Assembly: GCA_017550285.1 (NCBI GenBank) | Contig: JAFZPP010000006.1 | Location: 1 to 37,868 of the forward strand | Length of the DNA: 37,868 bases | From: Oscillospiraceae bacterium | GTDB lineage: Bacteria; Bacillota; Clostridia; Oscillospirales; Ruminococcaceae | Reading direction: 5' to 3' | Shown here: positions 23,974-32,201 of the stretch, piece after piece | Layout: each line of letters opens with the position of its first letter | Position numbering within the stretch: the first letter of the stretch is position 1 | The notes under the pieces: generated by a model | The model's input: only the letters and a program-made list of their open reading frames with translations | Told to the model about the DNA's origin: nothing | Databases searched by the model: none | Made by a program: the position numbers and the translations under genes

Positions 23974-24999
23974 TTGGATTCTTCATATGATATCATCTCG
24001 GCGCTCAGCAGCCTGCACGGCGTATCCGGCAGAGAGGCTGCCGTCGGGCAAGCCGTCGCGGAGCGCATCCGTCCCTATGCACCGGATGTCCGCTGCGATG
24101 ACGGCAATGTCATTGCGCATATCGGGCAGGATGCCGGCAAACCGACTTTGCTGCTCTGTGCGCATCTCGATCAGGTCGGCTTTCTCGTCACCGATATCAC
24201 GCCGGACGGCTTTCTCCGGATCGGCGCAGTCGGCGGCATAGATCACCGGCTGCTGCTCGGTCAGCCCGTCACGGTCGAAGGCAGTTTGCCGCTCTCCGGC
24301 GTCATTTCGATTCTGCCGCCGCATCTGCTGAAAGGCGAACAGGCGGTGCCGGAGGATGCACAGCTCTGCGTCGATCTCGGATTTGATTCCGCAGAAGCGC
24401 TCGTCGGCAAGGTATCGCGCGGCGATGCGGTATATTTTGCGGTCGCCTGCCGGAAGATGCAGGGTTCCCGCATGACCGGTCCGGCGCTGGATGACCGCTG
24501 CGGCGCAGCAGCATTGATTCTCGCGGCGGAACAGATCAGCCGCATGCACGATCTGCCCTGCAATGTCACATTCGCATTCGTCGGGCAGGAGGAGCGCAGC
24601 GGACACAGAGGCGCAAAGCGCGCCGCATTCGCAGAAACACCGGATTATGCGATTGCCGTGGACGTCACCTTCGGGCTGGCACACGGCGAGGACCCGCAGG
24701 AAACCTTCCCGCTCGGCGGCGGTCCTGCAATCGGCATCTCGGCGGTGCTGGATGCAGCACTTTCCGATGCGCTGACCGATGCTGCAAAGGCGCTGCATAT
24801 CCCCTATCAGCTTGAAATCATGCCCGAATCGACCGGCACGGACGCGGATGCGCTGGCACTCGCGCCGCAGGGTACACGGGCTGGCACGGTCTCGATCCCG
24901 CTGCGCTATATGCACACGCCGGTCGAGGTCATTGATACAAAGGATGTCGAACTGACCGCGCAGCTTCTCGCGGCATTTGCAGGGAGGTGCGGCGCATGA
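23974..24999 (+). CDS. M42-family metalloaminopeptidase, copy 1
   Basis: M42 enzymes are cytoplasmic, self-compartmentalised dodecameric aminopeptidases with two metal ions that degrade peptides. The 341-residue protein shows all expected ligands and catalytic residues: H64 and D66 (AHLDQ), D174 (LDDRCG), E206-E207 (QEER), D230 and H314 (RYMHTP). The start is TTG: AAAAGGAGG lies 8 bases before it and no in-frame ATG is near. The stop overlaps the start of a second M42 gene (ATGA). Cellulase-linked or glutamyl aminopeptidase labels are often applied to this family; the specificity here is unknown. Confidence 0.92.
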   Translation: MDSSYDIISALSSLHGVSGREAAVGQAVAERIRPYAPDVRCDDGNVIAHIGQDAGKPTLLLCAHLDQVGFLVTDITPDGFLRIGAVGGIDHRLLLGQPVTVEGSLPLSGVISILPPHLLKGEQAVPEDAQLCVDLGFDSAEALVGKVSRGDAVYFAVACRKMQGSRMTGPALDDRCGAAALILAAEQISRMHDLPCNVTFAFVGQEERSGHRGAKRAAFAETPDYAIAVDVTFGLAHGEDPQETFPLGGGPAIGISAVLDAALSDALTDAAKALHIPYQLEIMPESTGTDADALALAPQGTRAGTVSIPLRYMHTPVEVIDTKDVELTAQLLAAFAGRCGA

Positions 25000-26036
25000 A
25001 CCGGCAGGAACTGAATACCCTCTGCGAACTCTGCGGCACATCCGGCAGAGAACACGCGGTCCGCGCATATATTCTCGATGAAATTGCAAAGCTCCGTCTG
25101 CCGGAGGATGCCGTCACGGTTGACCGGCTCGGCAATGTGCTTGTGCATAAAAAGGGCGCATCTGCTGCAAAACGAAAGGTGATGCTCTCCGCGCATACGG
25201 ACGAGGTCGCGCTCATGGTCACATATATCCACGAGGACGGCACGCTCGCCTTTGACACAGTCGGCGGCATCAGTGCGGCGGCGGTGATCGGACGGCAGGT
25301 ACAGGTCGGAAAAGACCGCATCTGCGGCGTCATCGGCTGCAAGCCCGTGCATCTGCTCTCGAAGGATGCGCGCACAAAGCCTGCGGATATGCACAGCCTG
25401 TTCTGCGATATCGGCACCGGCTCGAAGGCGGAGACCGAACAGCTTGTCCGTCTCGGCGACATCATTTATTTCTGCGGCGATGCGCAGGATTTCGGCAATG
25501 ATTCGCTGAAAGCAAAGGCAATCGACGACCGCTTCGGCTGTGAGATTCTGCTGGAGCTGCTCCGCAGTGATCTGCCGTATGATACGGATTTTGCATTTGT
25601 GGTGCAGGAGGAGGTCGGGCTGCGCGGCGCGGGTGTTGCGGCAGCACAGCTTGATCCGGAGATTGCTGTCATTTTCGAGGCGACGACTGCGGCGGATATT
25701 GCCGGTTCCTCCGGCTCCGACCGCTGCTGCGAGCTCGGCAGAGGCGCCGTCATTTCCTATATGGACGGCAGAACCGTCTACGACAAGGCGCTCTATGATC
25801 TTGCGGTACGCATCTGCGAAGAAAACAGCATCCCGTGGCAGACAAAGACCAAAATCGCAGGCGGAAATGATGCCGGTTCGATTCAGTCTGCCGGACGCGG
25901 CGCAAGAGTGCTTGCCGTCAGCGTGCCTTGCAGATATCTGCACAGTCCGCTGTCGGTGATTCGCCGTGCAGATGCCGATGCCTGCGAAAAGCTCGCATTT
26001 GCTCTGATCTCCGCATTACAGGAGGAAGCGCTTTGA
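24996..26036 (+). CDS. M42-family metalloaminopeptidase, copy 2
   Basis: The 346-residue protein is a second M42 peptidase, with H67 and D69 (AHTDE), D178 (IDDRFG), E205-E206 (QEEVGLRG), E228 (IFEATT) and H316 (RYLHSP). The fourth ligand is Glu, where copy 1 has Asp (D230), so the two probably differ in specificity. GGGAGGTG precedes the ATG at 24996, which overlaps the copy 1 stop. The two may form mixed or separate dodecamers, as reported for archaeal M42 (TET) peptidases; that is inference. Its own stop overlaps the next gene's TTG start. Confidence 0.92.
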   Translation: MNRQELNTLCELCGTSGREHAVRAYILDEIAKLRLPEDAVTVDRLGNVLVHKKGASAAKRKVMLSAHTDEVALMVTYIHEDGTLAFDTVGGISAAAVIGRQVQVGKDRICGVIGCKPVHLLSKDARTKPADMHSLFCDIGTGSKAETEQLVRLGDIIYFCGDAQDFGNDSLKAKAIDDRFGCEILLELLRSDLPYDTDFAFVVQEEVGLRGAGVAAAQLDPEIAVIFEATTAADIAGSSGSDRCCELGRGAVISYMDGRTVYDKALYDLAVRICEENSIPWQTKTKIAGGNDAGSIQSAGRGARVLAVSVPCRYLHSPLSVIRRADADACEKLAFALISALQEEAL

Positions 26037-26830
26037 TTACCGAAGTGAAACGTCAGACCGATCTCGACCGGCGCTCGCTTGCCGTCTGTCATTACGGGCG
26101 CAAGATTCTCTGCAATCTGGTCGCATACGGTACAAAATACAGCTTTTGCAGATTTTTCCGCATCCGCTCGCATGATAAAACGGCGTGGATGATGCTGCAA
26201 AACAGCACGCTGCTCATCAGCTCGCAGGCGGATTTTACGAATGATGCAGAGGCGGCGGAGGAGCTTTCGGTCTTCATCCGGATGCATCAGCCGTTCCGCG
26301 TGGAGGGTGCGCAGTCGCTGCTCTCTGGTCTGAAGCTGCAAGGCTATCAGACGCTCAACCGCTCCGTCTTCCGCCTGGAGCCCGGCGGCATTTCGCCGCT
26401 CTTTGATCCGGAGCAGGTCAACCGTGCCCCGAAGCTCGACGATGTCTATGAAATTCTTGCGGAGGGCTTCCCGAATCTCATTGCTTATGATATCTGGCTG
26501 ACCGACACCTCGCATATGGTGCGGCGCGGTCTGCGGCAGTGCTATACGTATTTCAATGTCACCGCAGCAACAGCGATTTATGATTACGGCGATCAGGTAC
26601 TGATCGGGCAGGTCGCAACGAAGGTCGCGGCACGCGGCAAGGGCTATGCGCGCGATTTTCTGCACTGGATCGCCAATGACCTCGAAGCACGCGGCAAGAC
26701 CGGCATCCTCTATGCGCTGGATATCCGCAAGAGCTTTTATGAGGAGATCGGGTTTACGCTGCTCGAATCGGAATTCGTCTGGGAGCGTCTGCACGAAGCA
26801 GAGCCGGACGGCGGAAAGGGCATTCTGTAA
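26033..26830 (+). CDS. GNAT-family N-acetyltransferase
   Basis: The 265-residue protein has a divergent N-terminal half (to about residue 130) and a C-terminal GNAT domain with the acetyl-CoA loop VAARGKGYARDFL at about 197-209 and the closing RKSFYEEIGFTLLESEFVWERL. The start is TTG at 26033, overlapping the M42 stop (TTGA), with AGGAGG 7 bases upstream; no ATG fits. Translational coupling to two aminopeptidases suggests a linked role, for example on peptides or amino acids, but the substrate is unknown. Confidence 0.85.
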   Translation: MITEVKRQTDLDRRSLAVCHYGRKILCNLVAYGTKYSFCRFFRIRSHDKTAWMMLQNSTLLISSQADFTNDAEAAEELSVFIRMHQPFRVEGAQSLLSGLKLQGYQTLNRSVFRLEPGGISPLFDPEQVNRAPKLDDVYEILAEGFPNLIAYDIWLTDTSHMVRRGLRQCYTYFNVTAATAIYDYGDQVLIGQVATKVAARGKGYARDFLHWIANDLEARGKTGILYALDIRKSFYEEIGFTLLESEFVWERLHEAEPDGGKGIL

Positions 26831-26971
26831 GGCGAAGACAGCTTCATTACGGGTGTCGCGGTGCGCCTCTCCTGTATCAAAGCAGGACGCTTGCCTGCGT
26901 GCAAAAGACGAGACAAAGGCGAATTCCCGTATAAGAAACGAATTTCGGTGTTAAAATAAAAAGGAGAAATA

Positions 26972-28237
26972 ATGCATTCGGTGTTTGATTTTGACAAGCG
27001 GCTGCTCGATGCTGCAAGGGCTGCCGAGGAAGCCGCAAAGCCGCAGTTTGCGGAGATCGACAATATCTCCCAGCACGGCAGCGCAAAGGTACTGCGCGCA
27101 TTTCAGCAGCATAAGGTCTCTGCCGCCTGCTTTGCCGGCGCAAACGGCTACGGCTATGACGATGTCGGGCGCGATACGCTCGACAAGGTCTGGGCGGAGG
27201 TCTTTCATACGGAGGATGCGCTCGTCCGGCATCATTTTGTCTCCGGCACGCATGCGCTTTCGACGGCGCTCTTCGGCGTCCTGCGCACCGGCGATCTGAT
27301 GGTCTCCGTCACCGGCGGTCCCTATGACACGCTCGAGGAGGTTATCGGCATCCGCGGGCAGGGCAACGGCTCGCTGAAGGATTACGGCATCCGCTACGGG
27401 CAGCTCGATCTGAAAGCGGACGGCACACCCGATTACGATGCGATTCCGGAAGCCGTCAAAGGCGCAAAGGTTGTCTATTTGCAGCGTTCGCGCGGCTATT
27501 CGCTGCGTCCGGCGCTGACGGTCGCCGATATCCGCAGAATCGCGGAGCTGACGCGGCAGACGAATCCCGATGCGGTGATTATGGTCGATAACTGCTACGG
27601 CGAATTTGTCGATTATGATGAACCGACCGATGCAGGCGCCGATCTCATCATCGGCTCGCTGATTAAGAATGCGGGCGGCGGCATCGCGGAGACCGGCGGC
27701 TATATTGCCGGAAAAGCGAAGCTCGTCGAGCAGTGTGCCTACCGCCTGACCTGCGTCGGCATGGGCAAGGAGGTCGGCTGCTCGCTGAATCAGTGCCGCT
27801 CGATGTATCTGGGATTGTTCATGGCGCCCGAGGTTGTTGCAAATGCACGCAAAACCGGTGTTTTTGCGGCATCGCTGTTCCGGTCGCTCGGCTTTGAATG
27901 CCTCCCCGCAGCCGGTCAGACCGCAGGCGATATCATTACGGTGCTGGCGCTGCGCTCCCCTGCCGCAATGGAAGCCTTCTGTGCAGGCATTCAGGCAGGC
28001 TCTCCGGTCGATTCCTATGTCACGCCGGAAGCATGGGACATGCCCGGCTACGAAAGCAAGGTTATCATGGCAGCCGGAACCTTCACAGGCGGCGCCTCGA
28101 TCGAGCTCTCCGCAGACGGTCCGATGCGTGAGCCCTACGCAGTTTATTTGCAGGGCGGCATCACCTACGGCAGCGGCAAGCTCGGCATTCTGACCGCAGC
28201 ACAGTCCATGCTGGACCGCGGTCTGATTACATTCTGA
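26972..28237 (+). CDS. Methionine gamma-lyase-like PLP enzyme (YnbB/aluminium-resistance family)
   Basis: The 421-residue protein belongs to the fold-type I PLP enzymes related to Cys/Met metabolism enzymes (the family labelled Met_gamma_lyase or aluminium resistance protein, YnbB in Bacillus). Marks are GxHALSTALFGVLRTGD for the cofactor phosphate, VDNCYGEF with the Asp that contacts the PLP ring nitrogen, and the Schiff-base lysine in GSLIKNAGGG (K232). The length fits (about 420). AAAGGAGA precedes the ATG. The biological substrate is not established for the family. The next gene starts 28 bases after the stop and is probably co-transcribed. Confidence 0.93.
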   Translation: MHSVFDFDKRLLDAARAAEEAAKPQFAEIDNISQHGSAKVLRAFQQHKVSAACFAGANGYGYDDVGRDTLDKVWAEVFHTEDALVRHHFVSGTHALSTALFGVLRTGDLMVSVTGGPYDTLEEVIGIRGQGNGSLKDYGIRYGQLDLKADGTPDYDAIPEAVKGAKVVYLQRSRGYSLRPALTVADIRRIAELTRQTNPDAVIMVDNCYGEFVDYDEPTDAGADLIIGSLIKNAGGGIAETGGYIAGKAKLVEQCAYRLTCVGMGKEVGCSLNQCRSMYLGLFMAPEVVANARKTGVFAASLFRSLGFECLPAAGQTAGDIITVLALRSPAAMEAFCAGIQAGSPVDSYVTPEAWDMPGYESKVIMAAGTFTGGASIELSADGPMREPYAVYLQGGITYGSGKLGILTAAQSMLDRGLITF

Positions 28238-28265
28238 ATCTCAATACGGAAAGGAAGTTTTGAAT

Positions 28266-29057
28266 ATGGCAGATAAGGAACATACCGGCGAGCTCTCGAT
28301 CAACAGCTATTTTGACGAAGGTCTTGCAGACGGCACCGAGCCGAATAATCCCTTTGAGGTTCTGGAACCGGAACAGCCGAAGAAAAAGAAGAAGAAGGTT
28401 GTCCGCCGCAATACGGTCAAGCGCAAGCGGATTCTTGTGATCTTCTGCATTTTGCTCGTGCTTGTGCTGGCAGCGGTGATCTTCATTTTCATCCAGCGCC
28501 GCCGCAATAACGGACAGCGCTATGCAAAGCTGTATTCCAAGAATATCAACGAGAAGATTTCGACGGCGCAGAAAGCCGCAGGCATTGCCCCGAAGGACCG
28601 CTCGTCATTCTCCACGCTCAATAATATCTATTCCTCGTATCAGGGCATCGCGGAAAGCAGCAAGACCTGCCGCGTACAGGGCATCAAGCTGCCGGAATGG
28701 GCAATCTTCCTCAATACCGATGCCGACGAGCTGACGAATGTCACCTACTATAACTATGAGCTGCTCGAGAAAAACATCTTCGGCACCGAGCGCAAGGCAT
28801 ATATCGACCCCAAGCAGGTACCGGACGGCTCCGCACCCGATGCCGTGGAGCTTGTGCTCGACCTCGAGCCCTACCGCATCCAGTATTTGCAGGGCAAGAC
28901 CGAGCTGCGCGAATACCGCTACTGCTATGAGGACGGTGATACGGACGAGGTCGTCGCCTATGTGATCACCGCGGTCTGGGATGAAAACGGCAAAATGTCC
29001 ATTTTCGATACCAGAAGAAACTATATCGGTACGCTGCTTGCAAGCCCCGAGGTTTAA
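28266..29057 (+). CDS. Single-pass membrane protein with a basic cytoplasmic segment
   Basis: The 263-residue protein has an acidic start, a strongly basic block (KKKKKKVVRRNTVKRKR, about 40-56), one membrane helix (about 57-76) and an outside domain of about 185 residues. Its hydrophobic profile suggests a compact beta-rich fold (GIKLPEWAIFLNTD...AVELVLDLEPYRIQYL...VVAYVITAVWDENGKMSIFDTRR). I do not recognise the family. The ATG at 28266 is preferred to the TTG at 28260 because AAAGGAAG is then about 8 bases away. It precedes the pseudokinase gene, which has its own promoter; both are membrane proteins with outside domains and may work together. Confidence 0.75.
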   Translation: MADKEHTGELSINSYFDEGLADGTEPNNPFEVLEPEQPKKKKKKVVRRNTVKRKRILVIFCILLVLVLAAVIFIFIQRRRNNGQRYAKLYSKNINEKISTAQKAAGIAPKDRSSFSTLNNIYSSYQGIAESSKTCRVQGIKLPEWAIFLNTDADELTNVTYYNYELLEKNIFGTERKAYIDPKQVPDGSAPDAVELVLDLEPYRIQYLQGKTELREYRYCYEDGDTDEVVAYVITAVWDENGKMSIFDTRRNYIGTLLASPEV

Positions 29058-29172
29058 TAAATTATCGTCTGAAATCTGCGTGATTCTCCTGTCCTGTTTT
29101 GTCGAAACCGCCGAAAACAGTTACAATAATGCTACAATTTGAAAGCAAATCGGTGCAATCATCCGAAAAACA

Positions 29173-29201
29173 TTGACAGAACGCCGGATTCCTGATAAAA
29201 T
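29173..29201 (+). promoter_or_regulatory. Promoter of the pseudokinase gene
   Basis: Consensus TTGACA (29173-29178) and TAAAAT (29196-29201) are 17 bases apart. Confidence 0.8.
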
Positions 29202-29227
29202 GTATGTTGGATTGTCAGAATAGTTTT

Positions 29228-29270
29228 CTGCGCATGACATCCCGTGTGACATCACAGCAAGGATGCGCAG
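29228..29270 (+). promoter_or_regulatory. Leader stem-loop before the pseudokinase gene
   Basis: CTGCGCAT at 29228-29235 pairs with ATGCGCAG at 29263-29270, with an inner TGTGA/TCACA stem, 6 bases before the ribosome binding site (GGGAAGGAG). ATTTT follows. It could tune translation or act as a weak attenuator; no known riboswitch is recognised. Confidence 0.45.
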
Positions 29271-29292
29271 ATTTTGGGAAGGAGTTTATGCA

Positions 29293-31740
29293 ATGAGCGA
29301 TCTCAAGCTCTGCTTTGGCTGCATGGAGCCGCTGGGCGACGGCGAGAGCGTTTGCAAGCGCTGCGGATACGATCAGCACACAACGTCTCTCGCAAATTAC
29401 CTCAAGCCCGGCACTCTGCTGCATGAGCGCTTTCTGGTCGGAAAAATGCTCGCCGCAAACGGCGAAGGCGTCACCTATATCGGCTTTGATACCTCTGTAG
29501 AATGTAAAATTCTCATCCGCGAATATTTTCCGGAGCGGCTGTGCAGCCGTGTGCCCGGCAGTGTCACCATTGATGTCAAATATGAGCATCTGGCACAGTA
29601 TAAGGCACTCATGGCGGAATATACCGAGCTCAATAAGGCGCTCGCACGCCTGCGGAATCTCAGCCACCTCAATCCCGCGATTGATATGTTCGCGGAGAAT
29701 AATACCACCTATGCAGTCTATGAATATCTCGAGGGCAGCACGCTCCTTGATTATCTCAGGGAGAATGCCGGCGAGCTGAGCTGGAATACTGTCCGCAGAA
29801 TTTTCCCGCCGCTCTTTACGACCCTCAGCCTGCTCCATAATGCAGGCGTCCTGCACCGCGGTCTGAGTCCCGAAACAATCTTTGTCACCGATAAGGGCGA
29901 GATCAAGCTGACGGGCTTCTGCATCTCCGCAGTCCGCACGAATGATACCGAGCTCGACGCAGAGCTCTTTGACGGCTACGCTGCCCCCGAGCAGTATTTT
30001 GCAGACCGGCAGCAGGGCACATGGACGGATGTCTACGGCATCTGTGCCGTGCTCTACCGCATCCTCACCGGATGCAGAGCAAGCGATGCGATGTCGCGGC
30101 AGGATTATGACAGCCTCGTTCCGCCGAGTGAGCTGAACCCGAAGATTCCGGAGAATGTCTCCGAGGGCATCATGAAGGGTCTGCTGCTGGACGGCGCCGC
30201 AAGAGTCCGCACGATCACCGACCTTGTGACGCTGCTCTTCCAGACGGAAGCGTCCGCAGAGCAGGATGCACCGGCAGACGCAGAATTCAGCGATCCGCTG
30301 CCTGCATCCAAGAGCTCGACCGCCGTTTTCCACCCGCAGACGCATCATACCGGCGAGCATCAGAATGCCGGTCATACGGCACATCCGCAGAGCGGCGCAC
30401 CGAACCGCAGCGGGAATCCGCAGCAGCGCCGCCCCGCAGGGCAGAACGGACAGCATCCGCAGCGCAGACCGGCAGGTCAGGGCGGACAGCATCCGCAGCA
30501 GCGCCGTCCCGCGGGACAGAACGGGCAGCACAGACCGCCCCAGCGCACCGCCGATGCCGTCGCAAGAGCCAAGCAGTCTGCAAACCGCAGCGGCAGTCCG
30601 CATCCGCAGCAGCGCCGTCCGGCAGCCGCAGCAGCAACCGCCGCACGCAATCGCAAGGCGGAGGAATATACGCTCTTTGAACGCATCCGCGCACCGCTCT
30701 TCATTGCGATTCTGTTCTTTGCCATTGCAACGCTCGTTGTCTGGGCGATTGTCAAGCTGCTGAGCGGACTCGGCAATGACAGGGATTCGCTCTTCCGCGA
30801 TAAGAACAGCTCCGTGACGGATAATCTTGTCTCGGGCGAAGACAATGAAGACGAATTCGGTGAGCATCTGGACTTCATCGTCCCCGATCTCGTCGGCAAG
30901 AGCTTCGCAATCCAGAACGAAGAAATGCAGGAGTATCATTATCTCGTGCTGGAGCCGGAGTATGTTTTCCGCGAGGATCATCCGAAGGATTATATTTTCG
31001 AGCAGGATATCGAACCGAATACGCTCGTCGCAACCGGCAGCACGCTGAAGGTCAAGGTCAGCCTCGGTACGCCGAATCTCGTGATTCCGGACTTCAAGGG
31101 ACTCAAGCTGAACAGCTATCTCAAGAAGCTCGAGGATATGGGTCTTGAGAAGGCAATCGACGGCGGCGGCAATAACAACATGTCGCCGGGTACGCAGAGT
31201 CAGTATTACTGGGGCTATCAGGCAAAGATGACCACCTCGCCCAATCAGACGACCGCGCCGACCACCTCAACCACCACGAAGGACGGCAAGACGCATATCG
31301 TCAAGTATATTTCCAAGGTTGACTGGAACTACCAGAACAGCTATGTCTGTGCAGTAGAGCCGGAACCCGGCACGCCGTTCAACGCGAACGAAAGCTACGA
31401 AATCACCGTATATTATGCGTATAATCCGGTTTATATCAATGTCACGCAGACCGGCACCTCGACGACCCGTACCGGCACCGGAACGAAGAATACCAAGCTG
31501 ACGGGCACTTCGGGTCTCACCACAAAGACGACGGCAAAGCTGCCGCCGGATGAGCCGGAAGTGACCACAAAGCAGCAGCAGGAGCAGACGCAGGCACCGG
31601 CAACCGCAGCGACCAATCCGCCGCCGGTTGAAACCGATCCGCCTCCGGTTGTGACAAATCCGCCTGCCACGGATCCGCCGCCTCCGCCGCCTCCGTCCAC
31701 GGATCCGCCGGCAGAGACGCCGAACGAAGAAAACGGATAA
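29293..31740 (+). CDS. Zinc-ribbon pseudokinase with PASTA domains (membrane-spanning)
   Basis: The 815-residue protein has, in order: a zinc ribbon (C7, C10, C21, C24); a protein-kinase fold (about 40-320); a Gln/Arg/Pro-rich linker with repeats of QQRRPAGQNGQHP (about 350-450); one membrane helix (about 467-490); two to three PASTA-like outside domains (VPDLVGKSF near 529, IPDFKGLKL near 597, ending near 715); and a Thr/Pro-rich tail. The kinase part lines up with clostridial Ser/Thr kinases (REYFP, APE, TDVYGI) but the glycine loop is LAANGEG, the ATP-binding Lys is R76, HRD is H188-R-G190, the Asn is T195 and DFG is G208-F-C. All catalytic positions are lost, so it is probably a signalling scaffold that senses cell-wall fragments. 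The ATG at 29293 has AAGGAG 9 bases upstream. Confidence 0.9.
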   Translation: MSDLKLCFGCMEPLGDGESVCKRCGYDQHTTSLANYLKPGTLLHERFLVGKMLAANGEGVTYIGFDTSVECKILIREYFPERLCSRVPGSVTIDVKYEHLAQYKALMAEYTELNKALARLRNLSHLNPAIDMFAENNTTYAVYEYLEGSTLLDYLRENAGELSWNTVRRIFPPLFTTLSLLHNAGVLHRGLSPETIFVTDKGEIKLTGFCISAVRTNDTELDAELFDGYAAPEQYFADRQQGTWTDVYGICAVLYRILTGCRASDAMSRQDYDSLVPPSELNPKIPENVSEGIMKGLLLDGAARVRTITDLVTLLFQTEASAEQDAPADAEFSDPLPASKSSTAVFHPQTHHTGEHQNAGHTAHPQSGAPNRSGNPQQRRPAGQNGQHPQRRPAGQGGQHPQQRRPAGQNGQHRPPQRTADAVARAKQSANRSGSPHPQQRRPAAAAATAARNRKAEEYTLFERIRAPLFIAILFFAIATLVVWAIVKLLSGLGNDRDSLFRDKNSSVTDNLVSGEDNEDEFGEHLDFIVPDLVGKSFAIQNEEMQEYHYLVLEPEYVFREDHPKDYIFEQDIEPNTLVATGSTLKVKVSLGTPNLVIPDFKGLKLNSYLKKLEDMGLEKAIDGGGNNNMSPGTQSQYYWGYQAKMTTSPNQTTAPTTSTTTKDGKTHIVKYISKVDWNYQNSYVCAVEPEPGTPFNANESYEITVYYAYNPVYINVTQTGTSTTRTGTGTKNTKLTGTSGLTTKTTAKLPPDEPEVTTKQQQEQTQAPATAATNPPPVETDPPPVVTNPPATDPPPPPPPSTDPPAETPNEENG

Positions 31741-31756
31741 GCACATATAAAAATGT

Positions 31757-31808
31757 AAGCCATAGTATTTCTGATCTTAGATCAGAGATACTGTGGCTTT
31801 TTTATTTA
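31757..31808 (+). terminator. Strong terminator of the pseudokinase gene
   Basis: A 20-bp stem with a few wobble or mismatched pairs (31757-31776 with 31780-31799), 3-base loop, followed by TTTTTATTT. Confidence 0.9.
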
Positions 31809-31840
31809 AGATAAATCAGACTTTTCGGCACAACGCTCCA

Positions 31841-32039
31841 AATCAATCATATAAAATCATAATCGTCACTTCTCCCCTTGGAACGGGGGTGACAACCCAA
31901 GGGGACATGGGGAAACTCGCTGTGCTCGCATCCCCCTATCCCCTTAGGTTTTCGCCCCCGAGCCCCCGCTTTCCTGAACCCTTAACCCCCTAAGCTCCGC
32001 GCACCTCAGAAACCGCGCCCCGCGAAAAGACCGCCGGAC
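31841..32039 (+). repeat. Interspersed repeat R1, copy D (internally deleted)
   Basis: The stretch starts AATCAATCATATAAAATCAT and shares with copy A the CTTCTCCCC...GGAACGGGGGTGACAACCC block, the TTAGGTTTTCGCCCCCGAGC block, CTTTCCTGAACCC, CCCCTAAGC and AACCGCGCCCC. It then jumps to CCGCCGGAC, a probable terminus, so the second half of the element is missing. It lies between the pseudokinase terminator and the spoVAD promoter, where spoVAC would be expected. Confidence 0.7.
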
Positions 32040-32137
32040 AAAAGATGAAGATAAAAAGACGAAAACAATACAAATCAAAATAATAACAGAATCAAGTCTG
32101 CCACCTCAACCACCTCCCGCAGTATATCATATATTGT

Positions 32138-32167
32138 GTATAAAATGCAAATCATCCGGAAATACTA
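32138..32167 (+). promoter_or_regulatory. Forespore sigma-F/sigma-G promoter of spoVAD-spoVAE
   Basis: GTATA at 32138-32142, 15 bases, then GGAAATACTA at 32158-32167, which fits the sigma-F pattern GGnnAnAnTA at every fixed position and is close to sigma-G (AATACTA for CATACTA). It sits about 35 bases before the chosen spoVAD start. No sigma-A promoter is seen. Confidence 0.7.
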
Positions 32168-32201
32168 TACTCAAAATATGAAACGAGAGGTGTTTCCGAA
32201 A

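Noticed and set aside
29215-30981. 588-codon minus-strand ORF
   Set aside because: Antisense of the pseudokinase gene; it contains biased Arg/Ala/Leu repeats mirroring the Gln/Arg/Pro linker.
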